A DNA stretch of 5,537 nucleotides from positions 1 through 5,537 of the forward strand of contig JAMCQY010000413.1 of the NCBI GenBank assembly GCA_023381945.1. Direction: 5' to 3'. The stretch is from Deltaproteobacteria bacterium. GTDB lineage: Bacteria > Desulfobacterota > Desulfobaccia > Desulfobaccales > 0-14-0-80-60-11. The position numbers and the translations under genes are program-made. Under the pieces are notes generated by a model. It was not told the origin of the DNA and did not search any database. It was given only the letters and a program-made list of their open reading frames with translations. Every line of letters starts with the position of its first letter. Position 1 is the stretch's first letter. Positions 1 through 5,466 of the stretch are shown here, one piece after another.

Positions 1-258
1 CCCAAGCCTGCGGCGGCCCCGGCCGCCGAACTGGCCGCCGGCGAAGTGCCGTTGCGCGCCCCCATGCCCGGCATGATCATCAGCTACAGCGTCAAGGTGG
101 GCGATCAGGTCAACACCGGCGACCTGGTCTGCGTGCTGGAAGCCATGAAGATGCAGAACTCACTGCCGGCCCCCGCCGCCGGCGTGGTCAAAGCCATCAA
201 CTTCGAACCGGGAGCCTCCGTCGCCAAAGACGCGGTCATCCTGGTGATCGGCAAGTAA
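1..258 (+). CDS. Biotin carboxyl carrier (biotinyl/lipoyl) domain protein, 3' end only
   Basis: The reading frame is open from the first base, so the gene starts off the left edge; 85 residues and a TAA stop are visible. It begins with a Pro/Ala-rich linker (PKPAAAPAAELAAGE), followed by a compact biotinyl domain with the hallmarks APMPGMI, KVGDQV and EAMKM. The lysine of EAMKM (codon 148-150) is the expected site of biotin attachment by biotin protein ligase. The domain closes with the usual AGVV...EPGASV...VILVIG strands. Such domains carry CO2 between carboxylase and transferase sites in biotin-dependent carboxylases or decarboxylases (acyl-CoA carboxylases, oxaloacetate/methylmalonyl-CoA decarboxylases, pyruvate carboxylase subunit B). 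Which enzyme this belongs to, and whether it is a small separate subunit or the tail of a large one, cannot be decided here. A GTG at 46 could be read as a start but lies inside the linker, so it is not preferred. Confidence 0.9.
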   Translation, partial: PKPAAAPAAELAAGEVPLRAPMPGMIISYSVKVGDQVNTGDLVCVLEAMKMQNSLPAPAAGVVKAINFEPGASVAKDAVILVIGK

Positions 259-271
259 GTATTACCTTCGT

Positions 272-296
272 AGGGGCAGGTTTCAAACCTGCCCCT
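272..296. repeat. GC-rich palindromic hairpin, dispersed-repeat type and possible terminator
   Basis: Bases 272-283 (AGGGGCAGGTTT) are perfectly complementary to 285-296, giving a 12-bp arm around a single central base; physically the loop would be about 5 nt. It lies 13 bp after the biotin-carrier stop codon and is followed by the weak pyrimidine run CTCTTTCC, so it may end that transcript. The form (a short perfect palindrome in a spacer, with a related copy near 1403) is that of REP-like intergenic repeats. Terminator activity is inferred; the palindrome is seen directly. Confidence 0.7.
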
Positions 297-331
297 CTTT
301 CCTGATGGCCGCAGGTTCTAGCTGCGCCCCA

Positions 332-362
332 ATAAAAAAATTAGTTCCCCCAATTTTTTTAT
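332..362. repeat. A/T-only inverted repeat with C-rich loop
   Basis: ATAAAAAAATT (332-342) and AATTTTTTTAT (352-362) form an 11-bp perfect inverted repeat around the 9-nt loop AGTTCCCCC. The stem contains only A/T pairs, unlike a classical terminator stem, although the T-run on either strand could add to termination begun at the hairpin 272-296. It lies about 90 bp upstream of the first lipoprotein gene and could instead be a curved or protein-bound upstream element. Function unknown. Confidence 0.5.
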
Positions 363-382
363 CTTCGGCCCCCCGTAATGCC

Positions 383-413
383 TTAACTTTTCCCTGCACC
401 CCAAGTCTAAAAT
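383..413 (+). promoter_or_regulatory. Weak candidate promoter for the lipoprotein pair
   Basis: TTAACT (383-388, 4/6 to the -35 consensus) and TAAAAT (408-413, 5/6 to the -10 consensus) are separated by 19 bp, longer than ideal. It would give a leader of about 35 nt before the ATG at 455. It is the best candidate visible in this spacer but rests on short motif matches only. Confidence 0.25.
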
Positions 414-439
414 TTCAGAGTAAGAATGCAAACCCTTTT

Positions 440-446
440 GGGGAGG
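440..446 (+). promoter_or_regulatory. Shine-Dalgarno site that fixes the first lipoprotein start
   Basis: GGGGAGG lies 8 nt before the ATG at 455. This supports that start over an in-frame ATG at 305, which has no comparable site and would put about 50 extra residues before the signal peptide. Confidence 0.75.
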
Positions 447-454
447 ATCAGGTA

Positions 455-832
455 ATGAATACATGGAAGCGTCTTTTGAGAAAAGTAAAGGCGCCGCAGT
501 TACTGGCGGGATTACTGCTGGTGGGTTTGTTGGCGGGATGCAGCAGCCAAACTCCAAACCAGAATCCCTACATGCTCACCGGCGCCGGCCTGGGCGCCGC
601 TACGGGGGCTGCCCTGGGGATCGCCACCAGCCCCAACAACCCTTGGAAAGGTGCGGCTATCGGCGGCCTGCTGGGTACGGCCCTGGGCGGTGTGGGCGGC
701 GAGTTGTATGGCCGTTCGGTCAATCCGCCTCCTTACTATCAGTCGCCGCAACCCAGCTATAATCCGCCTCCGGCCTCTTATGCGCCTGCGCAGCCGGGCT
801 ATAGTTATGCGCCGCCGGCCAGCTATAATTGA
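455..832 (+). CDS. Glycine-zipper outer-membrane lipoprotein with Pro/Tyr-rich tail (first of tandem pair)
   Basis: The product has 125 residues and begins with a lipoprotein signal peptide: basic n-region (K5, R6, R9, K10, K12), hydrophobic core at about 16-27, and lipobox LAGC with the lipidated cysteine at position 29. Serine at +2 predicts outer-membrane sorting under the Lol rule. Residues about 41-87 form a glycine-zipper domain rich in GxxxG spacing (TGAGLGAATGAALG, then PWKGAAIGGLLGTALGGVGG), of the kind found in SlyB / Rickettsia 17-kDa antigen and YMGG-type proteins; such segments form packed transmembrane-like hairpins. The last ~35 residues are low-complexity Pro/Tyr/Ser/Ala (PPPYYQSP, SYNPPPASYAP). 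The stop is 24 bp before the next start, so cotranscription with its paralogue is likely. A structural envelope role is inferred from the family; no enzymatic motif is visible. Confidence 0.85.
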   Translation: MNTWKRLLRKVKAPQLLAGLLLVGLLAGCSSQTPNQNPYMLTGAGLGAATGAALGIATSPNNPWKGAAIGGLLGTALGGVGGELYGRSVNPPPYYQSPQPSYNPPPASYAPAQPGYSYAPPASYN

Positions 833-845
833 TTGGCGACTTTCC

Positions 846-852
846 GGGAGGG
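846..852 (+). promoter_or_regulatory. Shine-Dalgarno site that fixes the second lipoprotein start
   Basis: GGGAGGG lies 4 nt before the ATG at 857, in the short gap after the first lipoprotein stop. It supports ATG 857 over the in-frame TTG at 833, which would sit right after the upstream stop codon without its own site. Confidence 0.7.
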
Positions 853-856
853 CAAC

Positions 857-1369
857 ATGGTTGTTCATCTCTGGCATAGCCTGATCGTGGCCCTGATGGC
901 GTTGAGCCTGCTCATGGGCTGCGCCTCCAGCCCTTACGTGGGAACCGGAGCAGCCGTGGGTGGCGGGCTTGGGGCCCTTGCCGGCGCCGCCATCGGCAAT
1001 CGGAATCCCTGGGCCGGCGCCCTCATCGGAGGTTTGGTGGGGACCGGCCTGGGAGCCGCCGGCGGTTATGCGTTGCAACAAAGGCAGACCAGCCAGCCGC
1101 CGCAAAGCTATTATCAGGCGCCGCCGGGCTATTACCAGCAGCCGCCGCCGAGATACTCTGCGCCGCCGCCTCAAGGCTACGGCTATCGCCCGCCCGGGCC
1201 GGGTCCGTCTTATGGGGGCTCTTATGGCAGTTACAACACCCCCAACCCAGTGACGCCGGGGGCGCCGCAGTATATGGAAACGCCCCAATACAGCCGGAAA
1301 CAGGCGCAGCCTCAATCATCCAGCGTGCGTACACCCATTACCCCAGCGCCGTATCAGAATTATGAATAA
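857..1369 (+). CDS. Glycine-zipper outer-membrane lipoprotein with long Pro/Tyr/Gln-rich tail (second of tandem pair)
   Basis: The product has 170 residues. It starts with a short signal peptide whose hydrophobic stretch (about 9-20) ends in lipobox LLMGC, lipidated cysteine at 22, with Ala at +2 (outer-membrane sorting expected). Residues about 29-75 form a glycine-zipper domain (GTGAAVGGGLGALAGAAIG, then NPWAGALIGGLVGTGLGAAGG) that aligns with its neighbour over the NPW-G-A-IGGL-GT-LG-GG core, so the two genes are paralogues, probably from tandem duplication. The tail of roughly 90 residues is low-complexity, rich in Pro, Tyr, Gln, Ser and Gly (YYQAPPGYYQQPPPRY), and twice as long as in the first copy. 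The final ~40 residues lose the Tyr repeats and become Thr/Pro/Gln-rich. It probably acts at the outer membrane as a structural or stress-related component; the exact role is unknown. Confidence 0.85.
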   Translation: MVVHLWHSLIVALMALSLLMGCASSPYVGTGAAVGGGLGALAGAAIGNRNPWAGALIGGLVGTGLGAAGGYALQQRQTSQPPQSYYQAPPGYYQQPPPRYSAPPPQGYGYRPPGPGPSYGGSYGSYNTPNPVTPGAPQYMETPQYSRKQAQPQSSSVRTPITPAPYQNYE

Positions 1370-1402
1370 CGGCTGCCCAACCTCCGGAAGCCGCGACCTG
1401 AA

Positions 1403-1434
1403 CCTGCCCCTTCCCTGCAAGCGGAAGGGGCAGG
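1403..1434. repeat. GC-rich hairpin, related to the repeat at 272-296
   Basis: CCTGCCCCTTCC (1403-1414) pairs perfectly with GGAAGGGGCAGG (1423-1434) around an 8-nt loop. Bases 1401-1411 (AACCTGCCCCT) are identical to 286-296, so both hairpins probably come from one dispersed repeat family. It lies 33 bp after the second lipoprotein stop and may end that transcript, but no T-run follows, so intrinsic termination is uncertain. Confidence 0.65.
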
Positions 1435-1450
1435 CCCGCGATGAGCGAAT

Positions 1451-1474
1451 CAGGGCCCGTCGCCCGGTGCCCTG
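1451..1474. repeat. Second hairpin in the lipoprotein-parB spacer
   Basis: CAGGGC (1451-1456) pairs with GCCCTG (1469-1474) around a 12-nt GC-rich loop. It lies 16 bp from the hairpin at 1403-1434, giving a two-hairpin block. It could be part of the same repeat unit; a 6-bp stem in GC-rich DNA could also be chance. Confidence 0.4.
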
Positions 1475-1538
1475 GCTGGTTCGGCTTTACTTACCCCGCC
1501 CACCCGGGAAAATTAGTTAGCCCTGATTTCCCCTGCCA

Positions 1539-1547
1539 TGGTATGAT
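1539..1547 (+). promoter_or_regulatory. Extended -10 promoter for the ParB-like gene
   Basis: TGGTATGAT fits the extended -10 pattern TGnTATAAT with one mismatch. The nearest -35 candidate (TTAGCC, 1517-1522) is poor and 19 bp away, as is common for extended -10 promoters. It would start transcription near 1554, leaving a leader of under 40 nt before the TTG start. Confidence 0.4.
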
Positions 1548-1579
1548 CCTGCCCAGCTATCAGCCCTAACGCCACCATC

Positions 1580-1583
1580 AGGA
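1580..1583 (+). promoter_or_regulatory. Shine-Dalgarno site supporting a TTG start
   Basis: AGGA, in the purine run AGGAAAAGAG, ends 7 nt before the TTG at 1591. The ParB-type N-terminal domain begins within the first ten residues and no ATG lies upstream in frame, so TTG is the likely true start. Confidence 0.6.
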
Positions 1584-1590
1584 AAAGAGT

Positions 1591-2559
1591 TTGACCGATA
1601 CGTTCCCGGTCCGGGACATCCCGTTAACCGCAGTGGACCTGGAAGATCATACCTTTACGGTCCCCGGCGGCGATTCGACCAGACTGCTCGCCGCCATACA
1701 GGAGGTGGGCCTTTTAAATCCTCCCTGGCTGCGAGCCCGCTCCGATGGGCGCTGGCAGGTGATTACGGGCCTCAAGCGCCTCCGGGCGGCGTCTGAGCTG
1801 GGCTGGCCTAGCCTGGCGGCCCACACCATGCCCGCCGCCACCTCCGAGTCCCACTGCCTGTTGATTGGCCTTTACGACAATGCCTTTACCCGGGGATTTA
1901 ATCTCTGGGAGCAGGCCACCCTGGCCAGGCGTCTCCTGGATTATTGGGATCGGGCCACGGTGGCAACCAAATTTTTGCCGTACCTGGGGCTGCCGGCTTC
2001 TGCCGCCCATCTGGACCGGCTGCTTAAGATGGGCAAGCTTACGCCACCTTTTCAGGAACTCTGCATCCGGGGCCGCCTGGCGCTTACCACTGCCGCAACT
2101 CTGGGCGGCTGGCCTGAAGCTGACCGGGCGGCGGCCTTACCTTACCTGTCCAACCTGCCTTTCAGCCAGAGCAAGCAGGAGCAGTTCCTGGAGGATGTGG
2201 AAATTCTGGCCCGCCGGGAGGGGGTCTCTGCCGCGGAGGTCATGTCTCGCCAGCCCCTTACGCAATTGCTGCACGATCCCAAATTCGACCCCGCGACGCG
2301 GGCTGAGATGGTGCGCCAACTCCTGCGCCGCTGGGTTAACCCTCGCTTGAGCGCCGCCCTGTCAGCCTGCAAGGAGGCCTTGGGCCGCCTGGGCCTGAGA
2401 GACCATGCCCGGATTAATCTGCAACCACCCCCTGCCTTTGAAGGTCCCGATTTCCGCCTGGAAATCAAATTCCGGGACGCCCAGGAGTTAGAAAGTCTCC
2501 TGGAAGAAATTGCCCGCCTCACCGCCCAGGATGACTTTGCTCGGCTAACTCGCTTATAA
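1591..2559 (+). CDS. ParB/Spo0J/Noc-family protein, diverged and unlinked to parA
   Basis: The product has 322 residues, near the usual length for chromosomal ParB (about 280-320). The family order is visible. The N-terminal ParB/sulfiredoxin-fold domain (about 8-101) has IPLTAV, LLAAIQEVGLLNPPWLR, then GLKRLRAASELG at 60-71 in place of the ParB box GERRxRAA. YDNAFTRGFNLWEQA (95-109) stands where ENxQRxxLxPxEEA is expected. Residues about 120-175 match the helix-turn-helix core (FLPYLGLPASAAHLDRLLKM, GRLALTTAATL). The C-terminus (about 267-310, with FRLEIKFRDAQELESLLEEI) resembles the ParB dimerisation domain. Canonical ParB is a CTP-dependent DNA clamp that loads at parS and works with ParA. 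Here the glutamate of GERR is Leu and its first arginine is Lys, while R63, R65, N97 and R101 remain, so CTP use may be altered. No parA flanks it and I see no parS palindrome (TGTTTCACGTGAAACA type). It may be a non-segregation ParB-like regulator. Fold assignment is strong; role is open. Confidence 0.8.
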   Translation: MTDTFPVRDIPLTAVDLEDHTFTVPGGDSTRLLAAIQEVGLLNPPWLRARSDGRWQVITGLKRLRAASELGWPSLAAHTMPAATSESHCLLIGLYDNAFTRGFNLWEQATLARRLLDYWDRATVATKFLPYLGLPASAAHLDRLLKMGKLTPPFQELCIRGRLALTTAATLGGWPEADRAAALPYLSNLPFSQSKQEQFLEDVEILARREGVSAAEVMSRQPLTQLLHDPKFDPATRAEMVRQLLRRWVNPRLSAALSACKEALGRLGLRDHARINLQPPPAFEGPDFRLEIKFRDAQELESLLEEIARLTAQDDFARLTRL

Positions 2560-2582
2560 GCCGGCCATCTTGTGGCTGCAGT

Positions 2583-2588
2583 TTGACA
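2583..2588 (+). promoter_or_regulatory. Candidate -35 box upstream of the small membrane-peptide gene
   Basis: TTGACA is a perfect -35 match at the left edge of the AT-rich stretch, 90 bp before the ATG at 2679. The -10 is ambiguous: TTTTAT (2609-2614, 20-bp spacing) and TATGAA (2612-2617, 23-bp spacing) are both imperfect and too far, so this is only a tentative promoter. Confidence 0.3.
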
Positions 2589-2678
2589 AATATTAAAAAC
2601 CTGTTGATTTTTATGAAAATATATGGTCAGGTGCTCCAAATATATTTCAATATCATTTTCCTAAGGGGAGATACATTC

Positions 2679-2813
2679 ATGGCCGAGTTCGATAATCTCA
2701 CAGAAAAAATGACCTTTTTGGAAAACAAAATTAGCCGGCTCGAATTTGCCGTATTATTCTTGACAGTGATAATGTTCTTACTCTTTAGTCTTGCTTTATA
2801 TATCCGAAGATAA
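2679..2813 (+). CDS. 44-aa coiled-coil plus single-transmembrane peptide, unknown function
   Basis: The start at ATG 2679 is set by a strong AAGGGGAG (2663-2670 region) 8 nt upstream; an alternative TTG at 2583 lacks such a site. The product is 44 residues. L7, M11, L14, I18, L21 and V25 are spaced 4-3-4-3-4, an unbroken heptad pattern predicting a short coiled coil with polar outer positions (T8, E9, K10, E15, N16, K17). It runs directly into a hydrophobic helix at about 23-42 (AVLFLTVIMFLLFSLAL) and ends YIRR, whose arginines favour a cytoplasmic C-terminus; the N-terminal part is mixed in charge, so topology is uncertain. No family is recognised. Its codons are AT-rich, unlike the genes on both sides. 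It appears to be monocistronic. Possibilities include a small membrane regulator or oligomerising scaffold, or a toxin-like peptide; nothing in the sequence chooses between them. Confidence 0.6.
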   Translation: MAEFDNLTEKMTFLENKISRLEFAVLFLTVIMFLLFSLALYIRR

Positions 2814-2866
2814 ATTGAGATCTTTGGTTTGGTGTTACGGGTTAGATTAAAACTATCTTAGGGGGG

Positions 2867-2885
2867 AAGGCGAAGGGGGCGCCTT
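2867..2885 (+). terminator. Weak hairpin after the small peptide gene
   Basis: AAGGCG (2867-2872) pairs with CGCCTT (2880-2885) around a purine loop, 53 bp after the peptide stop. No T-run follows, so it is not a convincing intrinsic terminator; it is listed as the only candidate there. Confidence 0.2.
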
Positions 2886-3055
2886 AATCAGGTGCTTAAA
2901 TCTTACCACTGCGTTTTTTCCGCGAATATAACTTTGTAAATTAAAAAAACATTATCAAACACTTATTTTGAAAATCATGCCTTTTTGAGCGAATGTCCGT
3001 TAGAGATTTTTGATTTCTCTCATAATTGCGCCTCACGCGATTTCTTCCTGATCCA

Positions 3056-3083
3056 TTGACCTCGGCCTTGCAACACCTATAGA
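3056..3083 (+). promoter_or_regulatory. Candidate sigma-70 promoter of the YyaL-like gene
   Basis: TTGACC (3056-3061, 5/6) and TATAGA (3078-3083, 4/6) are separated by 16 bp. Transcription would begin near 3090 and give a leader of about 70 nt before the ATG at 3161. Confidence 0.4.
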
Positions 3084-3160
3084 CGTAATTACCTTAAAGA
3101 ATAGCCTTGGCCTCCCGGCGCCAATCACCGAGGGGGAAAATAAATTTCAAGGAATCCAGC

Positions 3161-5257
3161 ATGGCCGAGCCCCGCCCCAACCATTTAATCGACGCCACCA
3201 GCCCCTATCTGCAGCAGCACGCCTACAACCCGGTGGACTGGTATCCCTGGGGCCCCGAGGCTCTGGAGAAGGCCCGCCGGGAAAACCGGCCCATTTTCCT
3301 GAGCATCGGCTATTCCACCTGCCATTGGTGCCACGTCATGGCCCATGAATGCTTCGAAGACCAGGCCATCGCCGCAGTCTTGAATGAACACTTCGTCTCC
3401 ATCAAGGTGGACCGGGAAGAGCGCCCGGACCTGGATGAGACTTACATGAACGTGGTTACCGCCCTCACCGGCCGGGGAGGCTGGCCCCTGAGCGTCTTCC
3501 TCACCCCGGACCTGAAGCCCTTTTACGGCGGCACCTATTTCCCTCCGGAGGACCGCGGCGGCCTGCCCGGTTTTCCACGCCTGCTTCTGGCCCTCGACCA
3601 GGCTTACCGGAAAAACCGGGAGCAGATAGAAGAATTGTCTCGCCGGGTCATCGGTCACTTGCAGGCCTTGGGGGAGGTCCCCCGGGAACAAGGTGAACCT
3701 TCCCGGGAGACGTTGGACCAGGCGGTCCGGCAGCTTTTTCAGGAGTATGATGCGGTTCACGGCGGTCTGGGCGGCGCCCCCAAGTTTCCCCGGTCTCTGG
3801 AATTCGGACTGATGTTGCACTATTATCACCTTTCCAGGGACCCAAAGATCCTGGACAAGCTGGGCTTCACCCTGGAAAAGATGGCCCGGGGCGGCATCTA
3901 CGACCAGTTGGGCGGCGGCTTCCACCGCTACGCCGTGGATAAGGCCTGGATAGTGCCCCATTTTGAAAAGATGCTTTATGACAATGCCCTGCTGCCACCC
4001 CTCTATCTGGCTCATTATCAACTCACCGGCAGCCTCCTGAGCCGCAGGATCGCCATCGAGACCCTGGATTTTGTCCTAAAGGACCTGCAAGCCCCGGAAG
4101 GGGGCTTCTATGCCGCCTGGGATGCTGATAGCGAAGGGGTGGAGGGCAAGTATTACGTCTGGAGCCTCAAAGAATTGCGCGAGGCCGTGGGACCGGACAA
4201 GGCCCCATTGGCGGCCGCGGCGCTGGGGGTGACGGAAGCCGGGAATTTTGAAGGAACCAATGTCCTGACCAGGCCGCTCTCCCTGGAGCAATTGTCGGCC
4301 AAGTTCGGTCTAAGCCGCCTGGAAGTAGACCAGACCCTGGCTACGGCCCTGGACCTCTTGCGCCGGGTGCGGGCGGCCCGGGTGCCCCCTCATCGGGACG
4401 ACAAGGTCGTGGTCTCCTGGAACGGTTTGATGATGGCGGCCCTGGCTCAGGGTTTCCAGGTCCTGGGGGACCGGCGTTATTACGAGGCGGCAGCCAAGGC
4501 GGCTCGCTTTATCCTGGCGGAATTGTCCCGGGAAGATCGCCTTTATCGAAGCTCGCGCGGCGGTCAGGTGAGCGTTCCCGGCTTTTGCGACGATTATACG
4601 CACTTGGCTTACGGGCTGTTGGAACTCTATGAAGCCGACTTCGATATTGCCTGGCTGGAGGCGGCCCGGAGTCTGGCGGCGCGGCTGGATGACCTGTTTT
4701 TAGATCAGGCCTCGGGGGTCTATTTTTACGTGGCCCGGGACCAGGAGTCCCCCCTGGTGCGCGCCAGGAGCGTCTTTGACCAGACCCTGCCTTCCGGCAG
4801 TTCCATGGCGGCGCGGGTCGGTTTGAAACTGCACCGCGTCACCGAAGAGACCCGTTACGAGGAGCGTTCCCTGGGGATACTTAAGACCCTTCAGCCTCAA
4901 GCCCAGCAGAATCCCTGGGGTTTCTCCCACCTGCTCACCTCGCAGGCCCTGCACCTCGCACCGCCGGTGGATTTGACCCTGGTTGGAGACCCTGATGACA
5001 CCCGCACCCAGGCTTTGCTCCAGGCTGTCTACCGATATTTCCTCCCGGAGCGCCGCCTGCTCTTGAAAAATCCGGCGGCGCCCGCAGCCCTGGAAGCCCT
5101 GGCCCCCGCGGCCCGCTCCTACATCTCCCCGGACGGTGCTCCGGTGGCCTATCTTTGCCACCATTTCACCTGTCTGCCCGGCTTTCACGACCCCAAAGAT
5201 CTGGCGGCGGAGTTGGAGAAGGCCAGCGGTCTGGGGGAGGAGGCAGTCACGGCGTGA
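3161..5257 (+). CDS. yyaL: YyaL/SPATA20-family protein: thioredoxin-like DUF255 domain plus alpha/alpha-barrel
   Basis: AAGGA (3149-3153) 7 nt upstream selects the ATG at 3161; an in-frame TTG at 3107 would only add residues unlike the family. The product has 698 residues, close to Bacillus YyaL, and looks intact. Residues 7-130 form the DUF255 thioredoxin-like domain: [20 protein letters not shown] near the start, CHWC at 54-57 (CxxC), VDREERPD (83-90), and [11 protein letters not shown] (106-116) with the likely cis-proline P109. The rest resembles six-hairpin/AGE-type barrels, with family hallmarks [10 protein letters not shown] (267-276), DADSEG (321-326), [10 protein letters not shown] (419-428) and a terminal CHHFTC (666-671) before PGFHDPKDL. 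No signal peptide is seen, so it should be cytoplasmic. The combination suggests redox chemistry joined to a sugar-binding-type barrel, but the substrate is not established for the family. In place of the usual ERESFED after CHWCHVM it reads AHECFED, adding a third cysteine (C64). Confidence 0.93.
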   Translation: MAEPRPNHLIDATSPYLQQHAYNPVDWYPWGPEALEKARRENRPIFLSIGYSTCHWCHVMAHECFEDQAIAAVLNEHFVSIKVDREERPDLDETYMNVVTALTGRGGWPLSVFLTPDLKPFYGGTYFPPEDRGGLPGFPRLLLALDQAYRKNREQIEELSRRVIGHLQALGEVPREQGEPSRETLDQAVRQLFQEYDAVHGGLGGAPKFPRSLEFGLMLHYYHLSRDPKILDKLGFTLEKMARGGIYDQLGGGFHRYAVDKAWIVPHFEKMLYDNALLPPLYLAHYQLTGSLLSRRIAIETLDFVLKDLQAPEGGFYAAWDADSEGVEGKYYVWSLKELREAVGPDKAPLAAAALGVTEAGNFEGTNVLTRPLSLEQLSAKFGLSRLEVDQTLATALDLLRRVRAARVPPHRDDKVVVSWNGLMMAALAQGFQVLGDRRYYEAAAKAARFILAELSREDRLYRSSRGGQVSVPGFCDDYTHLAYGLLELYEADFDIAWLEAARSLAARLDDLFLDQASGVYFYVARDQESPLVRARSVFDQTLPSGSSMAARVGLKLHRVTEETRYEERSLGILKTLQPQAQQNPWGFSHLLTSQALHLAPPVDLTLVGDPDDTRTQALLQAVYRYFLPERRLLLKNPAAPAALEALAPAARSYISPDGAPVAYLCHHFTCLPGFHDPKDLAAELEKASGLGEEAVTA

Positions 5258-5340
5258 TGGATTGCAAACTCAGTGAAATTATAAAAGTAGTAATTCATGA
5301 GCCCTGGCCTCTACCGAAAAGATGAAAAGAATGGTGGCAT

Positions 5341-5360
5341 CACAGGCTTTCCGGCCTGTG
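5341..5360. repeat. First hairpin of paired palindromic repeat
   Basis: CACAGGC (5341-5347) pairs with GCCTGTG (5354-5360), and a T-G wobble closes a 4-nt loop. Palindromes of this ACAGGC...GCCTGT type are common dispersed spacer repeats in bacterial genomes (from general knowledge). Confidence 0.65.
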
Positions 5361-5362
5361 CC

Positions 5363-5386
5363 AGGACAGCCGAGGGCGGCTGTCCT
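5363..5386. repeat. Second hairpin of paired palindromic repeat
   Basis: AGGACAGCCG (5363-5372) pairs perfectly with CGGCTGTCCT (5377-5386) around the 4-nt loop AGGG. It lies 2 bp from the first hairpin, so the pair would form back-to-back stems. Lying between convergent genes, it could act as a bidirectional transcription or mRNA-stability barrier, although no T-runs flank it. Confidence 0.7.
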
Positions 5387-5466
5387 ACACAAAACTTTTC
5401 GGAACAGAGCTCATATTCAAGCTGCTGGGATTCATCTGAAAAAACGAAAGAGCGCTGCCCTGTCGA

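Larger units (their letters stand above)
2814..3160. other. AT-rich spacer without a supported gene
   Basis: No frame on either strand in these 347 bp has a credible start, Shine-Dalgarno site and length. The left part holds a weak hairpin (2867-2885) and a purine-rich run (GGGGGGAAGGCGAAGGGGG). The centre (about 2920-3020) is very AT-rich with A- and T-tracts and a weak AGAGA/TCTCT inverted repeat (3002-3020). The right part holds a candidate promoter and the leader of the YyaL-like gene. No conserved RNA motif is recognised. Confidence 0.6.
5298..5413. repeat. Imperfect terminal inverted repeats enclosing a double hairpin (MITE/REP-like)
   Basis: The left end reads TGAGCCCTG (5298-5306), then CCGAAAAG (5314-5321). 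The right end reads CTTTTCGG (5395-5402), then CAGAGCTCA (5405-5413), its inverse. The CCGAAAAG arms match perfectly and the outer arms match 8 of 9, with unequal spacers between them. Inside lie the two hairpins listed separately. The roughly 116-bp unit has the shape of a small non-coding mobile or repeated element in the spacer between convergent genes. No coding capacity is seen. Confidence 0.5.

Noticed and set aside
305..454. Upstream ATG at 305 as the start of the first lipoprotein.
   Set aside because: It would place 50 non-conserved residues, encoded partly by the A/T inverted repeat, before a complete lipoprotein signal peptide that has its own strong Shine-Dalgarno site at 440-446.
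512..1315. Long open frame on the minus strand (267 codons, very Arg-rich) opposite both lipoprotein genes.
   Set aside because: It is antisense to two well-supported lipoprotein genes. Its Arg-rich low-complexity product is what the complement of Pro/Tyr/Gly-rich codons yields, and no Shine-Dalgarno site or domain is visible.
1370..1590. parS-like centromere site near the ParB-like gene.
   Set aside because: No palindrome resembling TGTTTCACGTGAAACA was seen here or elsewhere in the window; the palindromes present are GC-rich repeat hairpins.
2562..2578. Possible terminator hairpin just after the ParB-like gene.
   Set aside because: It has only six pairs, including one G-T wobble, and no T-run follows, so it is not distinguishable from chance.
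3185..4021. Long minus-strand open frame (278 codons) within the YyaL-like gene.
   Set aside because: It is an antisense shadow of a strongly conserved gene; the product has no recognisable motif.
5439..5460. Possible intrinsic terminator for the minus-strand PIN gene (T6 on the minus strand after a GC-rich stretch).
   Set aside because: The T-run is real, but the preceding bases contain only the self-complementary AGCGCT and do not form a stem with a loop.
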